Assembly: GCA_963995505.1 (NCBI GenBank)
Contig: OZ023180.1
Span: forward strand, 10,177,301 to 10,241,300
Length of the DNA: 64,000 nt
Direction: 5' to 3'
DNA from: Hypericum androsaemum
Lineage: Eukaryota > Streptophyta > Magnoliopsida > Malpighiales > Hypericaceae
Positions within the stretch are counted from its first letter, which is position 1. The number at the start of each line of letters is the position of its first letter. The translations under genes and the position numbers were made by a program. Of the stretch, positions 19,841 through 30,599 are shown in pieces. The notes beneath the pieces are model-generated. The model had not been told where the DNA came from and did no database searches. It saw only the letters and a program-made list of their open reading frames with translations.

Positions 19841-22650
19841 TTTTGCGAATCCAGAAGCCCTAAGGGCGATGTTCCAGGCGTTCATGAGGGGCTCCCCTTC
19901 TTCCATCACCATGCAGACGCTTCTGCTTTGCTCGGGGTAGCCAGATTCATCGTCCATGCTTGGCGAGGTTCTTTCACAACCCATGCAAACCCTACTGTTT
20001 GAGAGCAATAGTGCAGCTCGTCCGTTAGGAGTGGTTCTTCCGCACGTTGGTGCTGCTATGAGAGATGATTCAAGAACCTCAGTCACGAGAGGAGTCTGTG
20101 ATCTGCTTGTGTAGGGGTCATGCTAATCGCACCTTGTTACAACGAGTGTCGGGTTTGACCCTGTTGACTGGGGAGTTTTATCCATTCGACCTGGTTCGTG
20201 TTCATATAATTTGTTGTATAATATTACTGTGCAATATGATTTTTCCTCACATCATAATCAAGGTTTGGTCCCGCCTACGATGGCAAGTTTGTTGCTGACT
20301 TCGTCTGTGGAGAGGAATTTAATGGTTACATCCATGCTTGCTGCTCCCACTTTTGGTTCATCGGGGATAAACATTAGCTTAATCTCAGGTCCGCTCGTAC
20401 AGGGATCACCTCCAATCAATGTCGTTATCACAACGGTCGGGGTTGATCCTGGGTCTAGGGAAGCATCGCTCTCATTGCCTGACTAGACTACTAACCATGT
20501 AACAAATAATGTTCTCACGGAGCATACTGTTCTCTAACCAGGATGATACTTTATATGTTATCACTCATGAAGCTGGTTGGCTTAGGGACTCTACAGCGTT
20601 ACAGCGAATGGAACTTCCTAGCTTGTCTCGATATGGTCTGAAAGTGGACAATGAGCCCAATCGTGCTCTATTAAGATCTCATGGTTGGGCTCACGTAGAG
20701 TTGCCTCAAGTGCAAGATAAGTCTATCCAGTCGACTACAAGAGATGTTCGAGCCTCACTTATAAGGGGCGTCCATGATTCGCTTATGCAGGGGCCCTCTT
20801 ATTTCTTCCTGTCAATTTGGGTGCAGAGATTGACCCTGTTGTCAAGGAAGTACCTGTCCCCTCTTAAAGTTGGAATGATATTCCGATAAGATATGACGAG
20901 ATTATTCAAAATTGTGCTCACTTGAATTTTCCACAGGGTGCGCTTGAGGACTTACGAAAAGTACTAATGACTTATGCTCCGCCAAAGACCCACGGTGGCT
21001 CACATGATCGTGAAATTGGTTCTATTAGTTTGGTAGTGTAGGCAAGCTTATCGAATAGGCTGCGGGCAGGTGAGCTTACTCCCTCGGAGATGGTTGCCTA
21101 GGCCAGAGCTCAATCCCCCCCGGTAGCTGGGCAACAATCCTACGCTGCCTTAGCACGATCCCAGCCTTGGGATGGACTTATACCCATAAAAATCTTAAAC
21201 TTATCCTTAAAGGAGATCATTTTGCAGTTGTGCTCAGTCCTGAGAGATCTACCATTTGTGAAATCTTTGGGAAACGTGTATTTATTGATCATTTGATTTT
21301 ACCTAAAGGTTCTAAGCCATGTTCATCTTATGAATTACGAGGTGCTCTCACCATGTTGTGGTCAGTTGCTTCATGGAGCATGCTTCCCTTAGGGATGGGG
21401 TATTTTGCTTTCCACTTCAAAATAGAGCAAGACAAGGAGATCATTTGGAAGAACTCTGCTTGGAAGGTGTCATATGGCACTATATTTGTTCAGCCTTGGG
21501 TTCCCTTTTTCAAGCCTGTAAGAGTCTCTACTTCTCTGACCAGAGTTTAGGTTAAGTTGGTTGGACTCAACATGGAGCATGTAGCCTCGGATATTGTTTT
21601 TGGCCTAGCCGAATCAATTGGGCTTCCTATTAGGGTGGACTCGGAGGCTATGAACATAGTCAATGACATCTGTGTTCGAGTTCTTATGGAGGTGGATATG
21701 TCAAAGAAACTACCAGACAAGGTTTTGCTTGAATTGACAAGTGGAAGTGTGCTTATTGATACAATTTATGAAGAGATACCAAAATATTGTGATCATTCTA
21801 AGGTTGTAGGGCCAGCGCGGAAAGGTGATTGTACATAGGCAAAGTGGCGTGAGATTGCTCAGGGTAAGAAAATAGCTCAAGTGGTTGATCCTTCTCTGAA
21901 GAACGGGGGTGGTGCAATTTCGCTGGGAGCTAGGAAAAGAATTTGGCAACGTAAGGGGCCGAATACCTCATCTCAAGTTCAAACTTTGAGTGCAACTACT
22001 AACCTAGCTGGGGCAGTTCTAGCTAAAGAGGGTGGTGTTCCAACATCCAACGCATTTGAAGCTCTCAGAGAGGAGGGTGAACTTGAGGGTGACGAGGAGA
22101 AGGTTACTACAACGGAGGGTGTGGATTTTCCTGATGGGTTGAGTGCTTCAAATATGGAGGAAGGAGGTTCAAATCAGAATATTGATTTGAAAATAGGGAC
22201 TCAACAGTTTAATGGGATATTGGATGGAGAGGATGTTAGGTCATGCGAGCTAGTAGATCGCAACGAGCTCCTTACTAACGATGATGAAGACAGTCGCCTC
22301 CATTGTCTTGCTCTCGACGATGTCTCTGCTCGCCACGAGAAAACCAGTATCCATCAACTTTTCATTCAACAGAGAATGCTCGCGTCGAGCAAGGCAGGAG
22401 TTCTATTTCTCCTCTCGGCGAGGAGATAAGTCGTAGCGAGCAAAATTTTGGGCTCTCCTCGCGGAGAGGACTCAACTCAAAACAAGGAGACCAGAGGTTT
22501 AAATTCTTCTCGAGGTTATCAAATAATTTATCCTCCACCTAGAGTTAAATTGAGAGACGATGATGATGAGGGCAGTTGATGATACGGAGCTGAATAAGGG
22601 AGAGCTCACGCCCCTTGTGGTTGAAGAGATGATGTGTGGGAAGAGGGTGT
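19841..22650 (+). mobile_element. Decayed LINE number 2, ORF1 region only
   Basis: It starts immediately after the A-run of LINE 1 and is homologous to LINE 1 from about 11470 to the end of ORF1. Shared phrases include CGGTAGCTGGGCAACAA, CGATCCCAGCC and AAAATCTTAAAC. No endonuclease or reverse transcriptase follows; the sequence changes to unrelated repeats near 22650. The copy therefore lacks its 3' part, unusual for a LINE and pointing to later deletion or rearrangement. It is also 5'-incomplete relative to LINE 1. Confidence 0.65.
21167..22429 (+). pseudogene. LINE 2 ORF1 (DUF4283 / zinc-knuckle) remnant
   Basis: The frame at 21167-21550 gives a DUF4283-like stretch with MLPLGMGYFAFHFKIEQDKE, nearly the same as LINE 1. 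The frame at 21557-21838 continues with VEVDMSKKLPDKVLLEL-like residues. The zinc knuckle is damaged: CDHSKVVGPARKGDC has Ser where the second Cys should be. A low-complexity acidic tail is at 21881-22429. The pieces are in different frames, so it is not functional. Confidence 0.65.
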
Positions 22651-22757
22651 ATTAACGAGCCCACCAACTTCACAAGATTCGGGGAACCATCTCCCCCACC
22701 CTAATCCCAAATTGGGAGAATTTTGATGGTGAGAAGCGGTCTATAGTTTCGGTTGGG

Positions 22758-23284
22758 GAGCCACAAATTCTTATTTTAAAGTTCGATTGAGTTGACTTAA
22801 ATTGTTGTGCAAGCAAAGACGTATATCTACAACTTTTTAGTTTATGACTTCTCCAAATTCGTAGCGTAAGGATGTCAAAATTTTGTTTGAAGTTAAGAGT
22901 CGATCGAGTTACAAGCAACTGGAAGATTGGGGGAGCCCCAACTTCTAACTCCAGAGTCCACTTGAGTTGTTTCAACTTGCTGTGCAAAGTTGAGACGTAT
23001 ATCTACAACTTTGTAATTTATGACTTCTCCAAATTCGTAGTGTAAGGATTTCAAATTTTTGTTTAAAGTCAAGAGTCGACCGAGTTACAAGTGGCTAGAA
23101 GGTGTAGAGAGCCACAACTTCTTACTCCGATATCCGATTGAGTTGATTCAAGTTGTTGTGTAAATCTAAAATATATATCTACAACTTTGTAGTTTATAAC
23201 TTCTCCAAATCCAGAGTGTAAGGATGTCAAAAATATATTTGAAGTCAATAGTCGATCGAGTTACAAGCGACTCGAAGGTGTTTG
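22758..23284. repeat. Three-copy tandem array of a ~175-bp unit
   Basis: Units begin GAGCC at 22758, 22933 and 23109, spaced 175 and 176 bp. Each contains GTATATCTACAACTTTGTAG, then TTATGACTTCTCCAAATTCG, a GTAAGGATGTCAAA word and AGTCGATCGAGTTACAAG. The core is the same module found in the LTRs at 2077-2872 and 36608-37180 and, reversed, at 6415-6740. Confidence 0.85.
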
Positions 23285-23287
23285 TCA

Positions 23288-23870
23288 AATGGCATGTCTA
23301 GTTATATCAAATGGCATGCCCGGTTATATCAAATAGCTGCTCAGTTTTGTCAAATGGCTACCCGATTATGTCAAGTGGAATGTCCGGTTATGTCAAATGA
23401 CATGCCCGGTTATTGAAAAAATGACATGCCCGGTTATGTGAAATGGCATGCCCAGTTATGTGAAATGGCATGTCTAGTTATAAAAAAATGGCATGCCCAG
23501 GTTTGATAAATTGGCATGCCTGGTTATAAGCATCCCCACGTTCGATAAATTGGAATGCCCGATTCTATAAATTGGCATGCCATTTATGTCAAATGGCATG
23601 CCCGCTTAATATTTTATAAAACTTATAATTAATTAAATAAATTATTAACGAATTGGCATATACGGTTATGTTAAAATGGCATGTCCGACTACGACTAATG
23701 GCATGCCCAGCTATGTATAATGGCATCCCCGGTTAATATTTAATAAATTTATAATAAATAATTTAATTAATTAAATGACATACCCGGTTATATGAAAATA
23801 GGATGCCCTACTATGACTAATGGTATATCTGGGTATGATAAATGACATGTCCGCTTATGATAAAATGACA
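23288..23870. repeat. 22-bp minisatellite with GCATGC core
   Basis: More than 15 degenerate copies of a 22-bp unit CAAATGGCATGCCCGGTTATGT. The palindrome GCATGC is kept in many copies. The early units are regular (starts about every 22 bp from 23288), and later ones are split by A/T-rich inserts near 23610-23640 and 23730-23770. A short related array is at 49382-49500. Confidence 0.8.
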
Positions 23871-23879
23871 TAATATTTT

Positions 23880-25015
23880 ATATTAAAATGATTAAAATTA
23901 ATTAAAACTTATTATAAAAAATAAATAATTAGTTTAATAATATATTAGTTTAATTTATTTCAGTATAATATACGAGTAAAAATAAGATTAAATAAAAAAG
24001 TGGAGAGTGCACCCACGCGCCCCAAACCACCCTCAACACATGACATGCATGCATGTCTCCCTTTTCCCATGTTGCCCCTCTCCTGTATGTACGAGAACAT
24101 TAGTCTCGTACCAAATTCTGACCCCCCACAAAATTGGCCAACGACGCTGGAAAGTTTTCTTTACGGTGATTGTAAACATTATAATTGTAAATACTATTTG
24201 TTGGAATAAAAACCTCACATTAATTATCTAAACCTTCTATAAAATGAATTAGATTTTACTTATAAAAAAAATAACACTATAGTTTTAAGTTACATATAAA
24301 AATTTTAATATTGTATCTTATTTATTGGATTCATACAATATAGATATATTCTAATACGGTGAGAAAAATCTTAACACTAAAAAAAACAAAACTCAAAACA
24401 GGTTCCCACCGAAACAACGACTCAAGACAACTTAGAGCCCCCAAATAAAATGAGAAACCTATCAGCCCAAAACCCCGAAACCCACAAAGATTTAACAGCC
24501 CAAAACAAATAATTAGTTTGTTTTTCCATAGAAAATTTAATGTAATCCGTTCTTTTTTTTCACGAAGGTGCTAATAAATATATATTTATAAGAAACGCAT
24601 TAACTTTTACGGCGATTTTTTAGTCTCTACACGCTAGAAGGTACATGATATAGTAATTGAAGAAACAATTGATTGGATATTGGGAAACGAAACTGAGATT
24701 ACTAAATTTTGTTTCCTTGGTTACACAGGTAAAATATTTTTATGCTAGAAAAAACCACGTGGCATCCATCAAAATACACAGGTATTACACATGAATTTTG
24801 TTCAGGAAGTCCCCTTATAATTTTCTCGTGCAACGTACCGGCAAAACTGGCAACACCAAAGAAAATTATACGACCCTTTCATCCAGCTGCAAAACCTGAA
24901 AATCCACATTCCATCCAAATTAAACACGACAATTTACAAGTGATCGAGAAACCGAGACGTGTGAGATGTTACAATATTTATATTTAAGGAAACGCGTTAA
25001 TGACCAAGGCCTGAA
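23880..25015. other. Intergenic stretch downstream of the F-box gene
   Basis: A/T-rich, with small open frames near 24000-24230 and 24742-24987 that show no known domain. The 3' untranslated region of the minus-strand F-box gene must lie just left of 25016. I see no unambiguous polyadenylation signal. Confidence 0.4.
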
Positions 25016-26356
25016 TTAGCAATTACCATGAAGCATGCGTGGATTCCATCCTTGAATGAGATTACTATGGCCATTTTGCTTAAGGCTTGCTGGCTTGCTC
25101 CCAGCCTTGGAATTCAATTTCCGTCTTCCATAACGGTGTTTCGGGTTACAGGAAATTGAATTCCAAGACTCCAAAAGCACTAAACTCTCTCTCCAAGGCT
25201 CCAAGCTAAGATTGCTCCGAAGTCCATTGAATCCGATCAAACCAACTTGGTCCATGAAAGGGTTATACGAAGCCAACACCGACCCACTAGAATCCCTGCT
25301 ATTCTCACTCCACAACAGCAGTATCTCCCTTTCCTCACTACTCCTTAGCTCGTAGACGACAGGCGACGGTCCTTGGAATTCGAAGGCGTAGAGCTTCTTC
25401 CATGAATAGGGGACTCCGTACTCCTCCATTGTCCAAATGTAGCAGTAGTTGTACCGACGATCGCAATCCGAGAAGGCTAGCGAGCCACCTATAACGGCGA
25501 GGGACCCGAAAGAGATCCAACTGTCAGCTGATTCCGAGTAGCAATATTCAGGAAGAATCATCCCGCCAAAGACAACCTTAGCCAAGTCGAACCACAGGAT
25601 CATCAAAGAGTTGCAGCCTTGTTCCGTCCCGCGATAACCCGCGGGCCAATGCATAATCCCGTTCAAGCAAACCTGAGGATGCCTTTCCGAAATCGGATAG
25701 TAGTCAGGAGGAGGAGCAGTGTTGGTGATGAGCCTCCAGGAGCTCGTTCGAAGAGAGTAGAGCTCTAACGTTGGCAGGTCCGTGTAATCCGGGCCTGTCT
25801 CGTCAGGGTAAGTAACTTTGACCACCTTGTAGTCTTCCTCCTTGGGATCGAACCCGAACCCGAGAAACCAACAGTGCTCGTCGCGGTTCTCGGTGAAGAA
25901 ACTGGCCGGTTTCGGCAGGATAACTAGCTTGTCGACCGTGGGGTTCCACAGGAATATCTCTAGCCCCAGCCAGATTGACTTGTTGTACAAGCAAGTCACA
26001 CCGTGTAAGGATCCGACCATCTCTAGCGAGTCTCTTTGGAACGAGTTCTTGTACTTCTTCGGGAACTCGAGTTCCCGACATGGAACGAACTTATTTTCGT
26101 CGATGGAGTGGATAGAGAGGCGGACCGGGCCGGGTTCTCGGTCCTTGAAGAGCTTCTGCCAGGTGAAGAAGAGGTGGTTGGCGACGGTCTGGTGATGATC
26201 GAGGTGGGAGTTGATGAATTTTGGATCGGTGATCAAAGAATTCCATTGCTTGCAAACGCACAGGCAGTTTCCCAGGGACTTGACAGGGAGTTCCAGGAAA
26301 ATTAATGTCAAAATTTCATCTGGGAGCCGGCAATAGTCCGACATCGGTTGTCTCAT
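25016..26356 (-). CDS. F-box protein with FBA (F-box associated) domain
   Basis: A single-exon gene of 446 codons. F-box proteins are the substrate receptors of SCF E3 ubiquitin ligases: the F-box binds SKP1/ASK and the C-terminal part binds the target. The F-box is at residues ~8-52, with LPDEILTLIFLELPVKSL and CVCKQWNSLITDPKFI. The following part (~100-380) has FBA type-1 features: GSLHGVTCL, LWNPTVDKLVILP, GFGFDPKEEDYKVVKV, a YSLRTSSWRLI strand and VCLNGIMHWPAGY. The length is usual for the At3g23880/At3g06240-like group. A second Met at codon 5 (MSDYCRLP) would give an almost identical protein. The target is unknown. The frame is undamaged. Confidence 0.92.
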   Translation of the reverse strand: MRQPMSDYCRLPDEILTLIFLELPVKSLGNCLCVCKQWNSLITDPKFINSHLDHHQTVANHLFFTWQKLFKDREPGPVRLSIHSIDENKFVPCRELEFPKKYKNSFQRDSLEMVGSLHGVTCLYNKSIWLGLEIFLWNPTVDKLVILPKPASFFTENRDEHCWFLGFGFDPKEEDYKVVKVTYPDETGPDYTDLPTLELYSLRTSSWRLITNTAPPPDYYPISERHPQVCLNGIMHWPAGYRGTEQGCNSLMILWFDLAKVVFGGMILPEYCYSESADSWISFGSLAVIGGSLAFSDCDRRYNYCYIWTMEEYGVPYSWKKLYAFEFQGPSPVVYELRSSEEREILLLWSENSRDSSGSVLASYNPFMDQVGLIGFNGLRSNLSLEPWRESLVLLESWNSISCNPKHRYGRRKLNSKAGSKPASLKQNGHSNLIQGWNPRMLHGNC

Positions 26357-26875
26357 AAAATCGTAAGATTTAATTTCGTTTCGGGGGCAGCTTCAAAAGG
26401 TATAATTAATGTAGAGGAAGGACCCGGATATTGAATTTATTAATGGAAGTTGTTGTGCGACTTGGAAGGAATCGATGCCACGAATAAGGACGAGAAGAGC
26501 TCTAACTCATGTACTTGGATGGACACTAAACGTATAGATTAACCGACAATAGTTAATCTATGATAGTTTTGTCTAACTCAAACATCGATTAATTGACTAC
26601 GTGAATATCCTTACGAAAAGTTCTTAAATTAGTTGTTGTCTATTGCAAATGCGTCGACATTATTCCCCTCTATGTTGACGAGACTTTCGATGCCTAGGCA
26701 ACAAGATCTTTGACATTGGCATTGTAGGTACCTTAATTAACTCCCAACTAGTTTAACGCACTTCAACAATTTCAAGCATATTGTACCGCTTTCCGAGGCT
26801 AAAAAATGTACACACGACGTCATTTCTCCTACCAAAATCTACGTGGATGGTGCTCTTGGGTTGATGAGTACGACA
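26357..26875 (-). promoter_or_regulatory. Upstream region of the F-box gene
   Basis: About 520 bp between the F-box start and the MULE-like element that begins at 26885. No clear TATA box or known motif can be called. The transposon therefore limits the proximal promoter of this gene. Confidence 0.3.
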
Positions 26876-27268
26876 ACTAATTAAGGGGAAGGATTTGATG
26901 GAGACAAAGATAGTTCCCAAGTTTGGGAACTAAAGAAGAGATTATAATAATCTAGTTATTAATATTGGTTTTAAGGGCAATTCTGAAAAATTAATAGAAA
27001 TAAATTCAATACTAAAAATTATGGAAACTTCAGAAAAGGTAAAAACATAACCACCAATAGAAGGCAAGGGATTTGTAGGACTCTTCAACTTCCTTACTCG
27101 GAAGACTCTTCATATTCAGCCAACTGACCCTCAAAAACCCTACAAGTTATGAGCCAAAAAATGAAAAACCATGAGAGGGCTTTGAAACAACTACAACGAT
27201 ATCAAATAAAATTTGAGTTATATATTTTAGTATTTATATTATTCTACATCAAATTGATTTTCAACAGT

Positions 27269-28085
27269 AGTGATATTGGTGTAAACGTGTATTGATATTG
27301 GACAAGAATGTGACGTGACAACTAACAAAACTTATTCAGATCCAAGCGTTGGTTTGGAGGTGCGGTGTGTTGGTTTTAACCTGTACTGATATTGGTTTTG
27401 AGGTGTAGAGATATTGATTTTAATGTACATTGATATTGGTTTTTAGATGAATTGTTATTAGTTTGTAATTGTAAAGATAATGGTTTGCAACTGCACTAAA
27501 ATTGTTTTGCAATTACAATTGATATTGCATGTGATTTAATAATGGTATGCATGTTGGCGTTATATGACAACTTACAAAATTTATTCAGATCCAAGCATGG
27601 ATGGAATATTTGGACAAAAATGTGATGTTGCCGATTGTAATCAAGAAATTGGAGGTAAAAAAAAGTGAAATTTTAACTTTACAATTACATTTTGTTATTT
27701 GGTCTTGCATTTTGATATTGGTTTTTAGATATTTTGATATTAGTTTTTAGATGTTTTGATATTGGTTTTTAGGTGCGGTGATATTGGTTTCAAGGTGTAC
27801 TGATATTGGTTTCGAGTTGTAGAGATATTAGTTTTAACGTACATTGATATTGATTTTTAGATGAATTGATATTGGTTTGAATGTGTATTGATATTGGTAT
27901 TAAGATGTTTGGATATTGGTTTTTTGGTTGTTTGGATATTAGTTTTTGGTTGTTTCGATATTAAATTTAGGTATTTTGATATGCATTTTTAGCGGTAAGG
28001 ATATTGGTTTCGAGGTGCAGTGATATTGGTTTCGAGGTGTAGTGATATTGGTTTGTCTAATTTATTGATATTGGTTTGTATCTGT
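27269..28085 (+). repeat. 22-bp minisatellite, forward arm
   Basis: Degenerate units of TGATATTGGTTTNNAGGTGTA type, about 22 bp each, clustered at 27269-27300, 27380-27560 and 27700-28085. They are the reverse complement of the units in 28105-29165, so the two blocks form a large inverted repeat with its centre near 28090. Confidence 0.75.
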
Positions 28086-28104
28086 AATAAATATTTGTAC
28101 ATAC

Positions 28105-29165
28105 TAAAACTAATATCAGTTCATACTCAAACCAATATTAGTACATACTCAAACCAATATCAGTGCATAATCAAATCAATATCTGTACATACTGAAACCA
28201 ATATCAGTACATAATCAAACCAATATCAGTTCATATTCAAAACAATATATGTATATACTCACCAATATCTGTACATACTCAAATCAATATATGTACATAA
28301 TCAAACCAATATCAGTAAGTACTCAAACTAATATTTGTACATACTCAAACCAATATCAGTCCAAATTCAAACCAATATTAGTCCATACTTAAACCAATAT
28401 CAGTGCATACTCGAACCAATATCTTTAAATACTGAAACCAATGTCAATAATCCTAATCAGTTCAGCGGGCCGGTTCATGTTTGAAACAAGTCCAAAGTAT
28501 CACAACATGAACAAAACAACTTCACCATCAAAGAACATAAACAAGTCTGATATAATGCAATTTCTAACACAAAATGTGGCTACAATATGTCAAAAAAATG
28601 TGGCATGACCGCTATCCCCTAGCTCACTTCTTTGATCTTGTATAAACCCTTGTCCCTATTCCTTCATGCCACTGCAATACTCGGGTTAATACGGTTGGCA
28701 GTATCAAATTATCCGACTGTGCTATAACCAATATCTGATCTGTAAACCTATATCAACCCAGCTCAAAATCAATTTTAACCCAACTCAAAACCAATATCAT
28801 CAAATCATCAAACCAATATCATAACATCGTCAAACCAATATCGACACATTGTTAAACCAATATCATAATATTTTCAAACCAATATCAATACAGGCACAGA
28901 CCAATATCAATACAGCTCAAAACTAATATCAACCCAGCTCAAAACCAATATCATCACATAGTTAAACCAATATCATCATACCGTCAAACCAATATTATAA
29001 CATTTTTAAACCAATATCAACACATAGCTATACCAATATCAACACATCGTCAGAACAATATAACCAATATCATCACATCGTCAAACCAATATTATCACAT
29101 CGTCAAACCAAATATCAAACCATCGTCAATCTCTTATCAACAAATATCATCACATCGTCAAACCA
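28105..29165 (-). repeat. 22-bp minisatellite, reverse arm
   Basis: Units of AAACCAATATCAGTACATAC plus two bases, 22 bp, regular at 28105-28445 and again at 28790-29165. The interval 28446-28790 has none. The 3' sub-array varies the tail (CATCGTC, CAGCTC). Together with the forward arm this is one ~1.9-kb inverted satellite. Confidence 0.8.
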
Positions 29166-29168
29166 ATT

Positions 29169-29255
29169 AGTACCTTTTTCTTTTGAGGTTCCACCTTCTC
29201 ATTTCTTATGCTCTTCTCTGCAGCCTTCTGCTTCATCTTCAAATCCTTCTCCATT
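29169..29255 (-). pseudogene. Exon-like lysine-rich fragment inside the MULE-like element
   Basis: On the minus strand an ATG at about 29255 opens a frame of some 27 codons, beginning MEKDLKMKQKAAEKS. It ends in an A-run followed by GTACTAATTGG, which could be a splice donor. It has no relation to the satellites and looks like a captured first exon. I cannot name the source gene. Confidence 0.3.
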
Positions 29256-29399
29256 GAAGTTCAATCATCCCCGGTCAGTAAAAAATAACAAATTAATAAA
29301 CAAAAATATGACTTGAATGCCAGAACAGTTCCACAAACCCTAATCAGACATCCAAAAAGAAAAAATCGCACCTTTGGATAGGAGAAAATGATTGCTCCT

Positions 29400-29775
29400 A
29401 GAATCGGCTAGCTTATCACAATGGAAAGGAAGAGGAGACTACCGGAGTACTGGAGAGAGAGCACGGAAGGGTGGGGGTCACAGAGGGAAATGCGAGCACG
29501 GAGGTGGTCCGGTGAAGGAGCGGAAGGTGAGTATGGAAAGGTTTCGGTCAAGGAGGGGAAGGGGAGACAGAGGGAAAGAGGAGACGGGGGGGAAGAGGAG
29601 AAGGAGGGGAAGGGGGAGACGAAGGGATTCCGGTCAAGGAGCGGAAGGCGAACAAGGAGCGGAAGGCGTACAAGGAGAGGAAGAGGAGACGGAAGGGAAG
29701 AGGAGATGGAGGGTAATATGGGAGGGAAGATTATGGAAGAGTGGAGGGAAACGTGGGAGAAAGGATGGAGGTGGG
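29400..29775 (+). repeat. Purine-rich low-complexity block
   Basis: About 370 bp of G/A-rich sequence (GGAAGAGGAGA-type words, some repeated such as AAGGAGCGGAAGGCG). It is open in several frames on both strands (frames of 123-133 codons), which reflects the lack of T on one strand rather than coding. Part of the 26885-29881 element. Confidence 0.65.
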
Positions 29776-29967
29776 CCAAAAAATTAGATTGATTGATTTG
29801 AACACCCAATCTAATCTGAGGGCTAAAAATGTAGTCTCCACCTCTGGACTAAATTTCTTTAGTCCCCACTCAATCTGTTCTCCTAATTAAATGATGGAGC
29901 AAACAAGGTGGTCGTCAACTTTTAGGATTTTATTATTTTTGAACGGTTTTAAGGAAACTTCAGTTGT

Positions 29968-30290
29968 TGTTATTGAAGAGAATCCCATATGAAAAGTTGC
30001 AAGTGGGTTAGATGGATTTATAAGTGAGGAAGATCTACTTACTCACCTTAAGATTTTGGGTAGGATATAAAAATTCATATACGGTATCAGAGCAATTGCT
30101 CCCGTAAGATATGTGGCCCATTGCCCACCCCATGTCATGGCATGTTGGCAAAGTAGAAAAGCCCGTGCAAATTTTAGCTTGATATATTTTGTTTGAGGGA
30201 GAGTATTGGAGAGAATACCACATCGAAAGTTGCAAATAGGTTGGGCTAACTTATAAGTACGAAAGATCCAATGTGAGAACAATTTACTAG
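29968..30290 (+). mobile_element. TRIM-like miniature LTR retrotransposon
   Basis: A direct repeat of ATTG(A/G)AGAGAAT(C/A)CCA..GAAAGTTGCAA occurs at about 29968 and 30204. After the first copy comes GGTATCAGAGC (30083-30093), the primer-binding word for initiator Met-tRNA. Before the second copy is a purine tract, GAGGGAGAG (30195-30203). That order, in only ~320 bp with no gene, is that of a terminal-repeat retrotransposon in miniature. The 3' repeat decays after about 30290. Confidence 0.65.
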
Positions 30291-30446
30291 ATGTCTATTA
30301 AATTTTGTCATATGATATCAATTGACAGAGTTTAATAGAGGCGTATAATGTACCAACATTAATTCTCTAAGTGTTCATGTATCAATGTTTTCCATAATCT
30401 AGCTTAGCCCAAGTACTTTTTTTCAAAACCATATGGTACCCAAATT

Positions 30447-30550
30447 GTTGGAGAGAATTGAAATTGCAGGTGACTTGTTTATAAGTGTAAAAATTTTTAC
30501 ATATTTATTGTCTTAAGATTTTGGATTGAATATAAATATTCTAATATTTG
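30447..30550 (+). repeat. Solo or partial TRIM LTR
   Basis: A second copy of the same LTR starts TGTTGGAGAGAATTG. It keeps TTATAAGTG and TTAAGATTTTGG in the order seen at 29968-30080. No primer-binding site or partner repeat was found. Confidence 0.5.
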
Positions 30551-30599
30551 TATTAGATTCAATTATGATATCCAATATCCGTTGTACTTGCACGACCTC

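Larger units (their letters stand above)
26885..29881. mobile_element. Large MULE-like element with inverted minisatellite arrays
   Basis: The left end GGGGAAGGATTTGATGGAGA and the reverse complement of the right end (GGAGAACAGATTGAGTGGGG, from 29862-29881) form imperfect inverted repeats. The flanks ACTAATTAA (26876-26884) and CCTAATTAA (29882-29890) match at eight of nine, a 9-bp duplication. Ends and internal 22-bp units match the small element at 49716-50011 and the truncated copy at 55891-56092. The ~3-kb size comes from expanded repeat arrays, an exon-like insert (29169-29255) and a purine-rich block. No transposase. Confidence 0.7.

Noticed and set aside
23288..23870. CRISPR-like array (regular short repeats)
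   Set aside because: Units are contiguous 22-bp tandem repeats without unique spacers, in a eukaryotic genome; a minisatellite.
24000..24231. Small overlapping frames of 61-74 codons
   Set aside because: No domain, no splice context, A/T-rich surroundings.
25842..26305. Plus-strand frames over the F-box gene
   Set aside because: Antisense shadows of a fully recognised F-box coding sequence.
28105..29165. CRISPR-like spacing of AAACCAATATC words
   Set aside because: The intervening 11 bases are themselves degenerate copies, not unique spacers; it is tandem repeat DNA within a MULE-like element.
29392..29809. Frames of 123-133 codons on both strands
   Set aside because: Low-complexity GA/CT repeat lacking stops; no protein features.
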